The translations under genes and the position numbers were made by a program. A DNA stretch of 64,000 nucleotides from Xiphias gladius (lineage: Eukaryota; Chordata; Actinopteri; Istiophoriformes; Xiphiidae), in NCBI RefSeq assembly GCF_016859285.1, contig NC_053402.1:24189056-24253055 (forward strand). Reading direction: 5' to 3'. Shown piece after piece: positions 24,630-48,200 of the stretch. The notes under the pieces were generated by a model that saw only the letters and a list, made by a program, of their open reading frames with translations, had not been told where the DNA came from and searched no databases. Numbering within the stretch: position 1 is the first letter of the stretch; the number at the start of each line of letters is the position of its first letter.

Positions 24630-27600
24630 TCACCTGTACAGCTTGATCATTTCTATGGAGGAGAGTCGGTTGTAGGGAAACACGTGGCTGACGGGTCCTG
24701 TGATCACGTGATGGCTGATTCCTGCGTTTTCTGTCGAAACAAACACAATCGGTCAATTCAGTGACGCTGGAAAACAGTTTCCAGCAAGCAAATGGTAGTA
24801 ATAAGTCACAGGTAAATTCACAATAGGTCAGGCTGGAAAGAAGTGAACAGAACGTAACTTAACTGTGCATGATGTTGGCCAAGCTGGCAGGTCATTAAAA
24901 TGCACCCAGACACCACAATAAACGCTAAATGGTGACAAATTCTGCTTTTTATTCCACAGGTAAGATGTATGAGAGCAGCGAACCCTAAATGTGTCCTGCT
25001 AAAGCCCTGTACTGTATGTCACAGTCATTAGCCACATCAGGCTGTGGTTACTCAGAGCAGCTGGTTTTAGGAGAATAACAATATCCCACAGTTAGACTTC
25101 AAATTAGTCTTTCCACTCTGACAGATCTTTGTGCAGCGAGACCCAGCGAAAGCTCCTCTCGTGTCTCTTACCCAGCTGCTGCTTAAAGCCGCTGTACGTC
25201 TCCGGGTTTCTTATGGTGGAGCAGATGAGGACGTCAGGGGAAGAACTCCTCAGGATCTTGGACAGCAGCTCCACCAGACTTCCCACGACGTCGGGGTCGT
25301 ACACCACATCTGGAACACAGGGATTTAACATCTGGATGGTTTCATCATTAGCACTGTGGAAGAAGGCAGGAGGTCGTCTACAGGTTCTCTGCTCGACACC
25401 TGGTCCTGCACAAACGGGTTCAACTAAACTAACAGGAGACTGATGAACATGTCAGCGCCCATGTACTCGCTCTGCAGTCAACTCTGGATATTCATGCTTC
25501 CCAGGGCTGGAATCAACATTGTGTCTGCTGGGACAAGGCTCTCAAACTTTTTTTTAAAGGACTGGTTCACACTTTTTCAATAAAAACTAAAATCACAAGC
25601 AAAGTTGTACAGAGTTATTGGTCACTGTGGTTATTCCTCCTGTCCATACTGGACACAGAGAGATCACTTCAAGCGGTTCCAATTTAAGAGATGGAAAAAT
25701 GAAACAAATCCACAGTCCTCGTTCTTTGGTAAACGCATTCCCGCGTTCCCTCTTTCTGTTACTCTCCCTCCACTGCAGCTCAGCACAGAAACACAGTCTG
25801 TGGAGGCACAGACGAAGTTTGGAAAACATCCACTCAGACTTGAGTCTCGTATGAATTTTAGAATGATTTAAGATAAACTCGAACACAATGTGAACCTGAT
25901 CTTTAGGACCCTCAACATGTAGAAATCGTTTAGAGCATGTGTTGTTAAATACAGCCTGCAGCTCTGCAAAATCAAGACATTGTCTATTTATTTCACATTT
26001 AACAAGCTTTAACACTTCAGCACTCACACCTGTCACCATTCTTTCTAAAGCCATATCTGTTTAGGTTTGTTTTGGGGGGGGGGTTCTTGTCCCGTGTGCA
26101 AGGAGAAACCTGTTGTTCTCCAGAAATACAATTTTAAGCAACATTACTCTACACGATACTCTGCTGTGTGTGCAAGCAGCCACTCCAGAAGAGAACAACC
26201 TGAGTAGTAAGTTTTAGTTTGAGACACTTGTTCTAAAGTCAGTGTACAAGTTTTACTGACCGGATGACAGGTCAGGGGACAGGTCAGGGGACAGGTCAGG
26301 GGGGTCTAAAATCATTAAGACTCGTACTCTTGGGAAGAAGAAGAATATTCAAATCCAAGTCTCGTGGCGATCAGGTCAGTATTTGTTGAGACATCTCACG
26401 CGGTATCGCAGAGACCAGCCAATGCTGCTACTTTATCCTTACACTCTGCCACTGATGATTGGACGTGGCTGGTTATCCTGTAATCCACTGTGTCGCTGGG
26501 TAGTGACCCAGACAGCTCATTTTCCTCCTGGCAGATGATAAGACTGAACCCTGACCTGCAGCGATGACGGCGTCGGCCCCGATCTGTCTGAACTGCTCCT
26601 CCGTCGCTGCCGTCCAGTCCAGCTCCTCCACACTGACCCTGGGAGACTTCTGCTCAGTCAGCCCGTTCAGCTGGACGTTGGCTCTCAGTTTCTGCAGGAC
26701 GCTGGGGTGACAGTCGCTGAAGACAAACCTGTCGGGGCTGCAGGAGCGACAGATGGTGATACCGGTCAACCCCACGCCGCTGCCCAGCTCCAGAACCGTC
26801 CTGCAGACAGGAGGAGGAGAGAGAGGGAAAATCCCGCGTTTAATGTGGATCCAGGATCCACGATCCCCATTAAAGTTAAAGAACACAGTCTTATGAAAGA
26901 GAAATCCGAGTCTGGGGGGGGGTCTGGTGCGTTTTCGCTGTGTTAAAGTAACATTTTCTGTCCAAACCAAAGCCCGGGCATGAGATGACTTGTGCAATTT
27001 GTTTTTCATCTTACAGAGAGTTAGATGAGAAGATCGATACCTCTCATGTCAGTACGGTAAATATGAAACCACAGCCAGGAGACAATTAGCTTAGCATAAA
27101 GCCAGCAAACAGGGAGACAGCTGGCCTGGCTCTGTCCAAAGGCACAAAATGCACCAACAGCACCTCTAAAGCTCCCTGGTGAATGTCTTATATCCTCTTT
27201 GTTTAATCTGTACCAAAAAAAAACAATGTAAAAACAGCCATTTCTGGATTTACAGGGTTTATGTATTTCGGCCGGGGTGTGCTGACTCTGGAATTTCCTG
27301 ACAACTCGTCCATTTTTACAGTTTTTTTTCTATGGATTGAACAAACCAGATATAACATGTTAATCACTGAGCTCACGAGGTGCTGGCAGGCGGATTTTTT
27401 TTACCTTTGGACTGAGCCAGGCCAGCTGTTTCCCGCTGCTTCCTGTCTTTATGCTAAGCTAAGCTAACCAGCTGCTCGCTCTCGCTTCACAATTAGCTAA
27501 CAGACACGAGAGTGGCGTCGATCCTCAAAACGAGCACATGTCGGACTATTCCTTTAACGCCGGGGGTGGTGATACCTGCCGCTGAAGGCCTGCTGGTGAT

Positions 27601-30157
27601 CCAGAGCCCACTCGGCCAGGTAGAGGGCGGCCTCCCAGGTCACCAGACCAGTGGTTCCCTCCGAGATCAGAGCAACGTTTTCCGACAGGCTGACAGCATC
27701 ACCGCAGGGCTGCAGGACATCAACCAAGATGTTACTGACAAGAGTGGGGTGTACTTGTATGGTTTTAGATTGTGCTAATGGCATCAGAGGAAGACGTGTG
27801 TACTACAGTTCTTATGTGTTCTGCACCAGGAGGAAAAGATGTGACTTATTTTGGCGTCACTGCCAAATAAGTCCATGAATACGTTGCAGAGGGTGGTGAG
27901 ACCTTCCAGGGGCCGTCTCACCATCCTCTGCGACTTTTTTTCAGTACAAGTCTGATGATATCCTATACTTTTCAGACCCAAACCAACAATGAATGTCTCC
28001 TAAGTGTGTGTGAATCCAAACCCTGATATATCTTACTCCTCTGTGCCAGATGTGGATTAATCCGCCCCTGAAAATAGTCCCCAACAAATGCTTTATATAT
28101 TTCAATTCTAAACCTATTTTAAAATGTAACTGTATATTATTTTAAAAATTTACGTCTCCAGTAGGAACCAATGGGCTCGGAGCTGAGAGCCACAGACGCA
28201 GGAGGGAAGTCAGAAAGTGGGTTTGTTGATAAAAACACAAATACAGAATATTTCCCGCCTTTGAGAGACTTGATGAGAGCTCCGCTCTTTGAGAAAACAC
28301 ATCTCTGTGACTCAACAACTTTTCATTTTCAGGCAGCTAAAAAGCGAATGAGACAAAGAGCCTGGTTGTGATGCAGCGAGCGGCGCGCGTTTGGTACCAG
28401 TAGGTAGCTCTTGTAGCACTCAGTCGTGTCTTCGGCTCCCACCACCTCAGCCAGGGCGTCGTACAGCTCGTCCAGGGGATCGCAGCCTCCAGCCTCCTGC
28501 TGTGGAGAGACGACACGCGTTACTCGGAAGAGGCGGGACTTTGGCGGCGCTGCTGCCGTGACTGGTGAAGGCCTCCCAGCACTGAAATATCTATCAGATG
28601 GGTTGCTATGAGACGTTGGGATGGGAATAACCTGGAAATAAGCGTTGATAGAGTGTTGCTAAAAACTTTGTATTGAATTATTCAGAGACAGACTGGAGGA
28701 CCACCAACCCGCCTGATGAGCTCGGAGAGGAACAGCCTCCTGTATCTGACCGACGGCGGAAACCTTCTGCACAGCGAGTGAAGACACGTCTGAAAACAAC
28801 ACGACAGACCCACGACCGTCAGCTTTACTGAAAACTGAGGACTGTTTCCTCATCGCTGCACGCAGGAACACTTGCCTGTTTCAGGATATCCGAAATGAAT
28901 TCTGACGATTTGTTGCTCTGGAGGTCATTTTCTAGAAACTGTAAGAAGCAGAAAATGATCAGTCGGAAATAAGGAAGTGGTTGTGATTCTCCTGAACACA
29001 CTCACTTCTCTCTCGTGTCTACTGGCTGCTATAGAAGCTCAGTATACACAGGATGTAGAGAAAATAGAGAGAGAAGTCACAAATTTCACATTTTTCTAAG
29101 TGTTATGGATTTAATCTCGCTGGACCAGGGCTCTTCTGGCCCTTCCTAAGTCCCGGCTCTGGTAAAAGGAGACCGGGCCTAAAGGTCTGAGACTTGGAGA
29201 ATCAGCAACTTCTGTTAAAACACTTCTTAAAACTTATCTTTTTAAAAAGGCCTTTCTTTAACCGGTAGCATGGTTTTTGTTTCTTTTTTGGCGACTGTTG
29301 TTTCTATTATCTTATATCTGGAGGATTTGACTCAACTTTTTATTTTATTTCATTGGAAATGTTTCATTTTACTGCCTAATTACTCGTTCTTACTGTTTCA
29401 GTCGTTAAAAACCATGTAAAGCAATGTGTAACTTAGCTTTGAAAGTGCTGTATAAATGAAGTTTATCATCATGTTTATTATTTTTATTATTATTATCAGC
29501 ATTTTTATATTAATCTTAGAATCAAAATGACTTCAAGAAGAATGTATTTTATTTTTTTCATTTATTCAGAACATCAGTGAAGACCGGTATCGACTTTAAT
29601 ACCTTTTTAGTCTTTAGCGTCTCTCCCTTGTATTTGAACATACACATATTGGTTTCGTACGTAACAAACAAAACCTTTGAAAAACTGAACTCGACCTTTT
29701 TTGGATGAACGTTCAAACCTCTCTCGTTTAAAACTTGAACCTTGGGTCACCTGGAATTTCCACAGTTTGATTGCAAACGTAAGAAAAAATGTCCCCGATG
29801 TCAGGGCCACGGCAGGAGCTGCAGGTCTGTCTGAAAACTGGGATTATTTGTATTGATTCCGAGCGGTCCGGTGGATGGGACGTGTCCCGGATTGTCCGGA
29901 GGAGTCCACTGATGTTGTGAGATAACATCAGTCTTATTCCGTTAGTGAGCGTATCTTCCGCGGAGCTTAGCAGCTCGAACAGACACATTTTTGAATGGAG
30001 TTTGGCGCGACTTTCTCTCTACACAGGATGTCATACTCACAGTCCAGGGAAATGAAGCCAGGCGACTCATGGAGAAAAAGAACAGCTGGAAATCTTTTAA
30101 AATATCCGTCTTTTTGACTCTAATCTCGTCTGAGGGCCCCTGCTCTGAATGCCCCAT
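24630..30157 (-). CDS. eef2kmt: Protein-lysine N-methyltransferase EEF2KMT (FAM86 family)
   Basis: Eight minus-strand exons: 30157-30041, 28938-28876, 28789-28709, 28499-28398, 27709-27576, 26800-26556, 25309-25172 and 24730-24630 (stop TGA). Consistent phases give 326 residues, against 330 in human. The enzyme methylates a lysine of elongation factor 2 (Lys525 in human) using S-adenosylmethionine in the cytoplasm. Visible: FAM86 N-terminal region with PPSVRYRRLFLSELI, DPLDELYDALAE, then the seven-beta-strand methyltransferase with EGTTGLVTWEAALYLAEWAL, motif I LELGSGVGLTG (about residues 168-178), FSDCHPSVLQKL, the substrate-side D-V-V-Y motif (about 248-251) and TIRNPETY. Intron 2 has a GC donor (AAACAG then GCAAGT). 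The start codon matches the human N-terminal length and has A at -3. Confidence 0.96.
25553..26090. repeat. Possible interspersed repeat in eef2kmt intron 6
   Basis: Opens with TTTAAAGGACTGGTTCACAC, which resembles the terminus of a common fish element, and continues through GGTCACTGTGGTTATTCCTCC. The far end is not clear; a G-run lies near 26072. Frames through this block, including one of 153 codons on the minus strand, have no family match that I recognise. Confidence 0.4.
26269..26298 (+). promoter_or_regulatory. Three AGGTCA hexamers in direct repeat, 12-bp period
   Basis: AGGTCA occurs at 26269, 26281 and 26293 separated by GGGGAC each time, so it is a 12-bp tandem repeat and also a DR6 array of the nuclear-receptor half-site. 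It lies in an eef2kmt intron. Function is unproven; simple tandem duplication explains it equally well. Confidence 0.45.
27010..27560. repeat. Teleost interspersed repeat with CTTTATGCTAAGCTAAGCTAA core
   Basis: Includes GAGAGTTAGATGAGAAGATCG, CTGGCTCTGTCCAAAGGC, TGCTTCCTGTCTTTATGC and ends TCGGACTATTCCTTTAA. All are hallmark blocks of a very common percomorph repeat. It fills most of the intron between eef2kmt exons 5 and 6 and stops about 16 bases from exon 5. A diverged partial copy is at 49220-49395. Confidence 0.7.
29100..29500 (+). mobile_element. LINE (L2/Maui-like) 3'-end remnant
   Basis: A short frame at 29187-29261 ends in KTLLKTYLFKKAFL and a stop, typical of the C-terminus of L2/Maui-type reverse-transcriptase polyproteins. 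It is followed by an AT-rich 3' UTR, the tail GAAAGTGCTGTATAAATGAAG and a TTATTATTATTATTAT-like microsatellite (about 29477-29500). The element is 5'-truncated and lies in eef2kmt intron 1 in antisense orientation to that gene. Confidence 0.7.
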
Positions 30158-30240
30158 CTTCGGCGTGCGTTTGTTTACTTCCGCCTTACCCACAATCCAC
30201 CGCGATCCACTCTCGCTAGAGCTACTGGGTAGTGTAGTAA
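30158..30240 (-). promoter_or_regulatory. eef2kmt proximal promoter with ETS-like and ZNF143-like sites
   Basis: On the minus strand GGCGGAAGT (30185-30177) matches the ETS consensus, and ACTACACTACCCAGTAG (30238-30222) resembles the ACTACAATTCCCAG motif of ZNF143-type housekeeping promoters. Both are within 85 bases of the start codon, so the 5' UTR is probably very short. Motif matching only. Confidence 0.45.
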
Positions 30241-30801
30241 CCAACAAACATTTGTATCTGTGTAAAACATACAGAGAAGATTCAAAGCAGTAGTAACATG
30301 AGAAGAACTGGAAGAAATATACATAAATAAACAAAAAAGGGTATAAATGATTTCTCAGAATAAAATGTATGGATAAATCAAGATGCACGATTTAAGGTAA
30401 GTATTGAAAACGTTGGAGTTACCTTTAAACACCTACACTCACAATGAAATACTAATACTAATACACTAATACTAATAAAAGACATGAAGTGCTTTAAGGC
30501 TTTTAAAATCTTTATAAAAATTAAAGACAATTGCAATGTTTTAATCATGTTGTTTTTTTTTTTTATGGGCACACACAAATATCTGCTTTTATTGTCCAGC
30601 ACTCTCTGTCCTTGTGGTTGCATATTGTAGCCTTGAAGGGTCTGATGCTAATAACCTGTCAAGAATATTTATTTTTAGTCTCTCAGAGGTTTTCATCCCG
30701 CGCTTTTCTTGCAGAGTCACTGCAGGAGGAGATAAATGTCTTTACAGTTGGGCCAACTCCTCATTCACCCACAACTCTGAGAGTAGCAGCAGCACACACA
30801 G

Positions 30802-30832
<31 letters not shown>

Positions 30833-33019
30833 ACATTTACTGGTGAGTGAGAAGCAGATTATTATTATTATGTTATGATGTGTTTCTGTTTTTGTTCTAC
30901 AGAATTGTGTGGGCGGCACTAGTGTGAAACTATACAGCTTCAGAGTAAAGTGCCAAAAATAACGGAACAAATAAATAGGTTTGAAAACGAAATGCATACT
31001 ATACAAGTAGGGGATCAAACAGTTATAGGAGCCTAAATAAACCGAGACATAACCAAAGGCCAGACAACAGCAAATCCTGTCTGACAGCTGCAACAAAAAC
31101 TGAGCACAAGGTTTGGAAAGGTACGTTTAACTGTAGAGGTTTTGTATTTTTTCAGGTCTTCGTGTGACTGTGTGTCGTTATGTAGCAAGAAATATGAATT
31201 AGTAGATAGAAAAATGAGACTCTTAATACTTTCTTTGGTCTTCACCATCTTTGAAGCTTTTCCCATATTCCGGTTACCTTCTGAGAATAATCTGAATTGA
31301 TAACCATTGGAAACTCTTTTGATTGTTTTATTTTTTATGTTTCACCGGCTGTATAAATATAGCAACTTTACCTTTACTGCCCTGCAGCGGGCACAGTGAT
31401 GGACTGCAACACTTTGTGGCAATATACCATGTTAATAGCATTATATTTGTTATTTTAAAAACGAAGTGGCCTTCTTTTTAAAATCACTGAGATAGTACAA
31501 ATTAATTTCATTCAATTCAGTTAATTTAATTCTAAGTAACCCCCTCTCTCGGTTGTATAATATATTTTATCTTGTGCTTTTTTCTTTTTATCATATTTTT
31601 TAAAAGATATTTATTAATTATCCTTTTTGGTGTCAAGTCAGACATGATACTACAATAAAACTTCATGATCTTTCAAATTAAACTGACCAAACTGGAGCAA
31701 TCCGATCACACTTAAAAGCGTCAGATAAATGTTTTACATTCAAATAAACAATTAATTTTAAAAATATATCTGAGACTTTTCACAATTGGTCTTTTCCCAC
31801 TGAAATGTCCCATTTTAAATGGTCAAATTTAAAATACAACTGCACAGGAGGGATAGTTTGATAAAAGAGGAACGATCGTGAATGTCTTGTTTCTCACCGG
31901 AGCGTTTTATGCAATGGACTGTCAACAAAGAAAATGGCGGCGGTTTGTACATAGGTGGGCTGTACTCGACGATACAGATGGAAGGTGAAAACTGGTGTTG
32001 GTGATAAAGAAGGTAATTAATTTGTTTTCACACTCGCGTCTTGCTTCCGTACTGACTTCACTCAGATTCCGCTGTTTGCCGTCGCTTTAGTGAGATAATT
32101 AGGTTCGATTTTGGACGTTTTCAGGTAAAAGACTGTGGTGAACGCCAGCTAACTCTACAGCTAACCTACTTTCTCATTCTAGCTAGCTAACTGACATTGC
32201 TGTCACTGAAATCAATGGAAATCAAGCCCCGGGCTTTGTTTGTTGCCACAACAACCCGCTCCAGACTCAATATTTGAAGGGCAAAAAAGGAGGACAACCG
32301 TAAAGCCCTATTACATTCCCTTCGTTCGCCAAACTCCCTTTGAAAATTGTGAATTTTAGTATTGTTTATATATACTTCAAGTTTTGTATAAAATCTGGAG
32401 GCAACAACATGCGACATTTGACAAGTACAACAGACTCAGACGTGTACACATTCAGTCAAGTTACTTGTTTTTCATCTCGTATCATGTTAATAATCCCAGT
32501 TTCTGTCAAAAATATTTCCTTTAACTCTCCAAAGAAAAGGGAAATTTTAAATTGAGTACATTTTCCATTGCACTTCCCTGGAGGCAGAGCTTTCCATTAG
32601 TTTCTTGTTGTGTCTTGCAGTTGAGCTAAAATGGGCTCCTCTGTTATTTCCCCGACGTCTTGAGAGGCATGTTCCTTCAGATGAGATAAAATACTGCCCT
32701 TCATGATAAACTCATTTTTAGATTTTTTTTTTCACTTTTGCAAATAAGAAGTTAAATCATGTCATGCAAACTATATTCTGACATCTGAACAGTTTGTTTT
32801 GTTTTCATATTTTTAGCCATAGCGGTGGTCTTTGTCTTCTGTTTCAGTTGGGATCACAAAGTTTCTATCTGTAACTAATCAGAATGAAATACAGTTTTAA
32901 ATGGTGATGGACAAAGTATTCAAGTCCTCTGTCGCTCCCTTAATGTTGTATCGCTACTTTTCTGTAAGCATTTAATAAAAGAGCCAAACCTGGTAGATCT
33001 CTTTTCTCCTCTCTCTCAG
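30241..33019. other. Intergenic region between divergent eef2kmt and pigq
   Basis: Contains a CA microsatellite (about 30792-30828), AT-rich sequence and the proposed pigq promoter at about 31.9 kb. No coding exon is visible. pigq should have at least one non-coding first exon here, since its coding exon starts at a splice acceptor (33018-33019). Confidence 0.5.
31925..32011 (+). promoter_or_regulatory. Probable pigq promoter / non-coding first exon with YY1-like site
   Basis: AAAATGGCGGCGG at 31931-31943 matches the YY1 element AANATGGCGGC that sits at the transcription start of many housekeeping genes. A possible donor, AGAAG then GTAATT, follows at about 32011. Exon boundaries are inferred and not proven. 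Confidence 0.45.
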
Positions 33020-33064
33020 ATCGTTGGAGCTACTGGAGGCTGAACATTGAGCAGCAGTCAAATC

Positions 33065-45877
<12,813 letters not shown>

Positions 45878-45955
45878 GGGACACCAGCCAGAAATGTGAG
45901 GGAGAGAAAAAAAGGAGAGATGAGGGAACAGAGGAAAGGGAAGAGGCTGAATAAA
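45878..45955 (+). terminator. pigq 3' UTR with poly(A) signal
   Basis: A purine-rich (GGGAGAG/AGGAGAG) stretch follows the stop, and AATAAA lies at 45950-45955. If used, the 3' UTR is only about 95 nt; other signals further right may be used. Confidence 0.5.
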
Positions 45956-46619
45956 TAATGAGTTGGAAACAGACAGATGGAGGCAAAGAGGGGAAATGGG
46001 AAGCAAGGGTGAAACCGGTAGGAAGACCTTTGAGTTGAGCTGCTTTCATGTTAGATGGGAAGAACGTCAGAGAGAGTGTAACCCGACTGAAGCTGCCAAG
46101 TCACCACACTTGTAGTTTTCTGAACTCATGTTTTACAGCACAACAAATGTGGTAATGTCAGCCACAAACGTCAAAAACAGCGAGTAGCTATGTCCTGCTG
46201 TGATTATGAAATGACTTTCAGTACATGGTAAAAAAAAAACAACCTTTATTTTTTATTATTTTATTTGAAATGAAATCATCCCTTGAAGTGATTTCTGCCG
46301 TTTCCTTTTTTGTTCAAATTTAACAAAAAAACTCCATCATTAGATACAAGCAGCTGTAAACTAAAGTGACCACTACTTTTTCTTATACACACAGCGTTCC
46401 CCTTAGGACATGACTGCAGTACAAAACATCAAGAGACTAAAACAACCCCTTAATATGTGTTTGAATGTGGAAAAAAACAAAAACAAAACCGATGATAAAT
46501 AATAAAAAGAGTTGAAAGGGAGTTATTTTAAAGGAATTTCGACCTTGTTTCTTCCCTTCACGTCAGTGGAAACTCCATCGCACTTTTTATGACCAGCAAA
46601 CATCCAGCATTTAGTCTGT

Positions 46620-46780
46620 GTATTGTAGTTCAGTCTGGACATTTGAGCTCAAGACACTTGGTAATTTGATATGCGTCTCGTGGTCCCCAGAGGATAATTC
46701 CTGCTGCATTTGGTGACCCCTCCCCCCCCCAATCTTTTCTTTAGCGCCACCATTAGGTCAAACACCATAAAATCTAAGTG
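46620..46780. repeat. Interspersed repeat (CCCAGAGGATAATTCCTG family)
   Basis: Contains CCCCAGAGGATAATTCCTG, GTGACCCCTCC and TTAGCGCCACCATTAGGTC. This is the same family as 11140-11440 and 47990-48200. Confidence 0.6.
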
Positions 46781-47269
46781 GAAAGTTGCAGTGAAATCTC
46801 AGAAGCGCTGAGATGACAAAGTGGCCGACATTAAGCCACTTTCACACGAGTGGTGTATTCTGATTCTGGGTGATATGTCACTGTTAGTTTGTCTTATGCT
46901 GTCATTCTACCGGTTCATGGGATTTATAGACCATAACTCACATGCCATGGCAGTTTATGATACGCCGATGCTGTGTGCAACTTTAAAATGGCTAATCACT
47001 CCTATTTCACCGGCTGATTCCACGTTTTATCAGCATACCAATGGTGTGCCACTCCTTTTACAGTCACACGCCGATTCTACTCGGTGTACCACTTTGATGT
47101 TGCTGCTGCTCAACTGACACACGGCACAGGAAAACTGTGTTCTTTTGTTCCACTGGCAGATGCAGTTCCTCATGACAGTTCTCACTGACATATGCCACTA
47201 GAATGACAAGTTCTAGTGGCACACAGTAGCGGCATATCAAAATAAACAGTGGCATACAGATATAGATTT

Positions 47270-47785
47270 TAAAAAAAAAATACTGTAAAGTGGGGATGCT
47301 TTCAATAATAATGAGATGAGAAGACTTTATTTATTAACTTGCAGTGCAGTAAACAGAAAAAACCTAAATCAGATCAGTATTAGCGGTGACCCCCCTTTGC
47401 CTTTAAACCAGCACCAGTTCTTCTCGGTACACCTGCACACAGTTTTTCAAGGTACTTGGCAGGTAGGCTGTTCAGAGCATCTTAGAGAACCTGCTACAGT
47501 TCTTCTGTGGATTCAGTCTGTCTCAGTGTCTTCTGTCTCTACATGTGGTCCCAGACTGACTCCATGATGCTGAGATCAGGGCTCTGTAAGGGCCAGACCA
47601 TCTGTTGCAGGACTCCTTGTTCTTCTTGTCTCTCAGGATAGTTCTCTGTGTCTCTGGACGCGTGTTTGGGGACGTTGTCCTGCTGCAGGATGAATTTGGG
47701 ACCGATCAGATGCCTCCCTGATAGTGTTACGTGATGGATAAGAATCTAAACATCTAAAGTGCCGAAAACCTTTGCACAGTCCTTT
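47270..47785 (-). pseudogene. Tc1/mariner transposase remnant with internal deletion
   Basis: Reading the minus strand, about 47700 to 47370 encodes the C-terminal part of a Tc1-type DDE transposase: FILQQDNVPKHASR, then LQSPDLSIMESVWDHM, then LPAKYLEKLCAGVPRR and GLKAKGGH. Three in-frame stops are present (near 47541, 47496 and 47484). Upstream, 47783-47754 on the minus strand reads ACTGTGCAAAGGTTTTCGGC, like a Tc1 terminal repeat, so nearly all of the N-terminal coding region is deleted. Clearly inactive. The catalytic Asp and Glu region is partly preserved (SPDL..ES..W). Confidence 0.85.
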
Positions 47786-47989
47786 TTGTTGGTGGGAAGT
47801 GTAGAATGTGATAGTGGAAGGTGAGTGTCTAACTGTTCATAAGTGCCAGAAGCCAGTAAAACGTCAGCAGCAGCTTACCAAAAACACCTGCAGTGACATA
47901 CTACGCGGAATCAACATATTCCACCAGAGCAAAAGTAGCATGCCATGAGCAACTTTTGAGGCTCAATGTTACCCTGCTTTACTCAGCAT

Positions 47990-48200
47990 CGTTCATGCTC
48001 CCCAGAGGATAAGCACTTCGCATTTTAGACGCTCCATGAGATTTCCTCTAACACCCGCTTTAGGACAAAATGACGACCTTTAAACTATACATTTCATAAT
48101 CTAAAAGACAGATTGCCACGAAATATGCTGAGCACATTCATGCTTATTAATTGAGCCTTTTTGATATTAAAGACCAAATGACCTTTCCTCTAATGCCTCC
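47990..48200. repeat. Interspersed repeat fragment
   Basis: CGTTCATGCTCCCCAGAGG, GATTTCCTCTAACACCCGC and GCTGAGCACATTCATGC, all blocks of the family described at 11140-11440. Confidence 0.55.

Noticed and set aside
25593-26054. A 153-codon minus-strand open frame in eef2kmt intron 6
   Set aside because: Correct splicing of eef2kmt jumps from 26556 to 25309 in phase; the frame has no known domain and lies in repeat-like sequence.
26473-27009. A 178-codon minus-strand frame read as one protein
   Set aside because: Only its middle part (26800-26556) is eef2kmt exon 6; both flanks are intron, as shown by acceptor and donor signals and the human protein.
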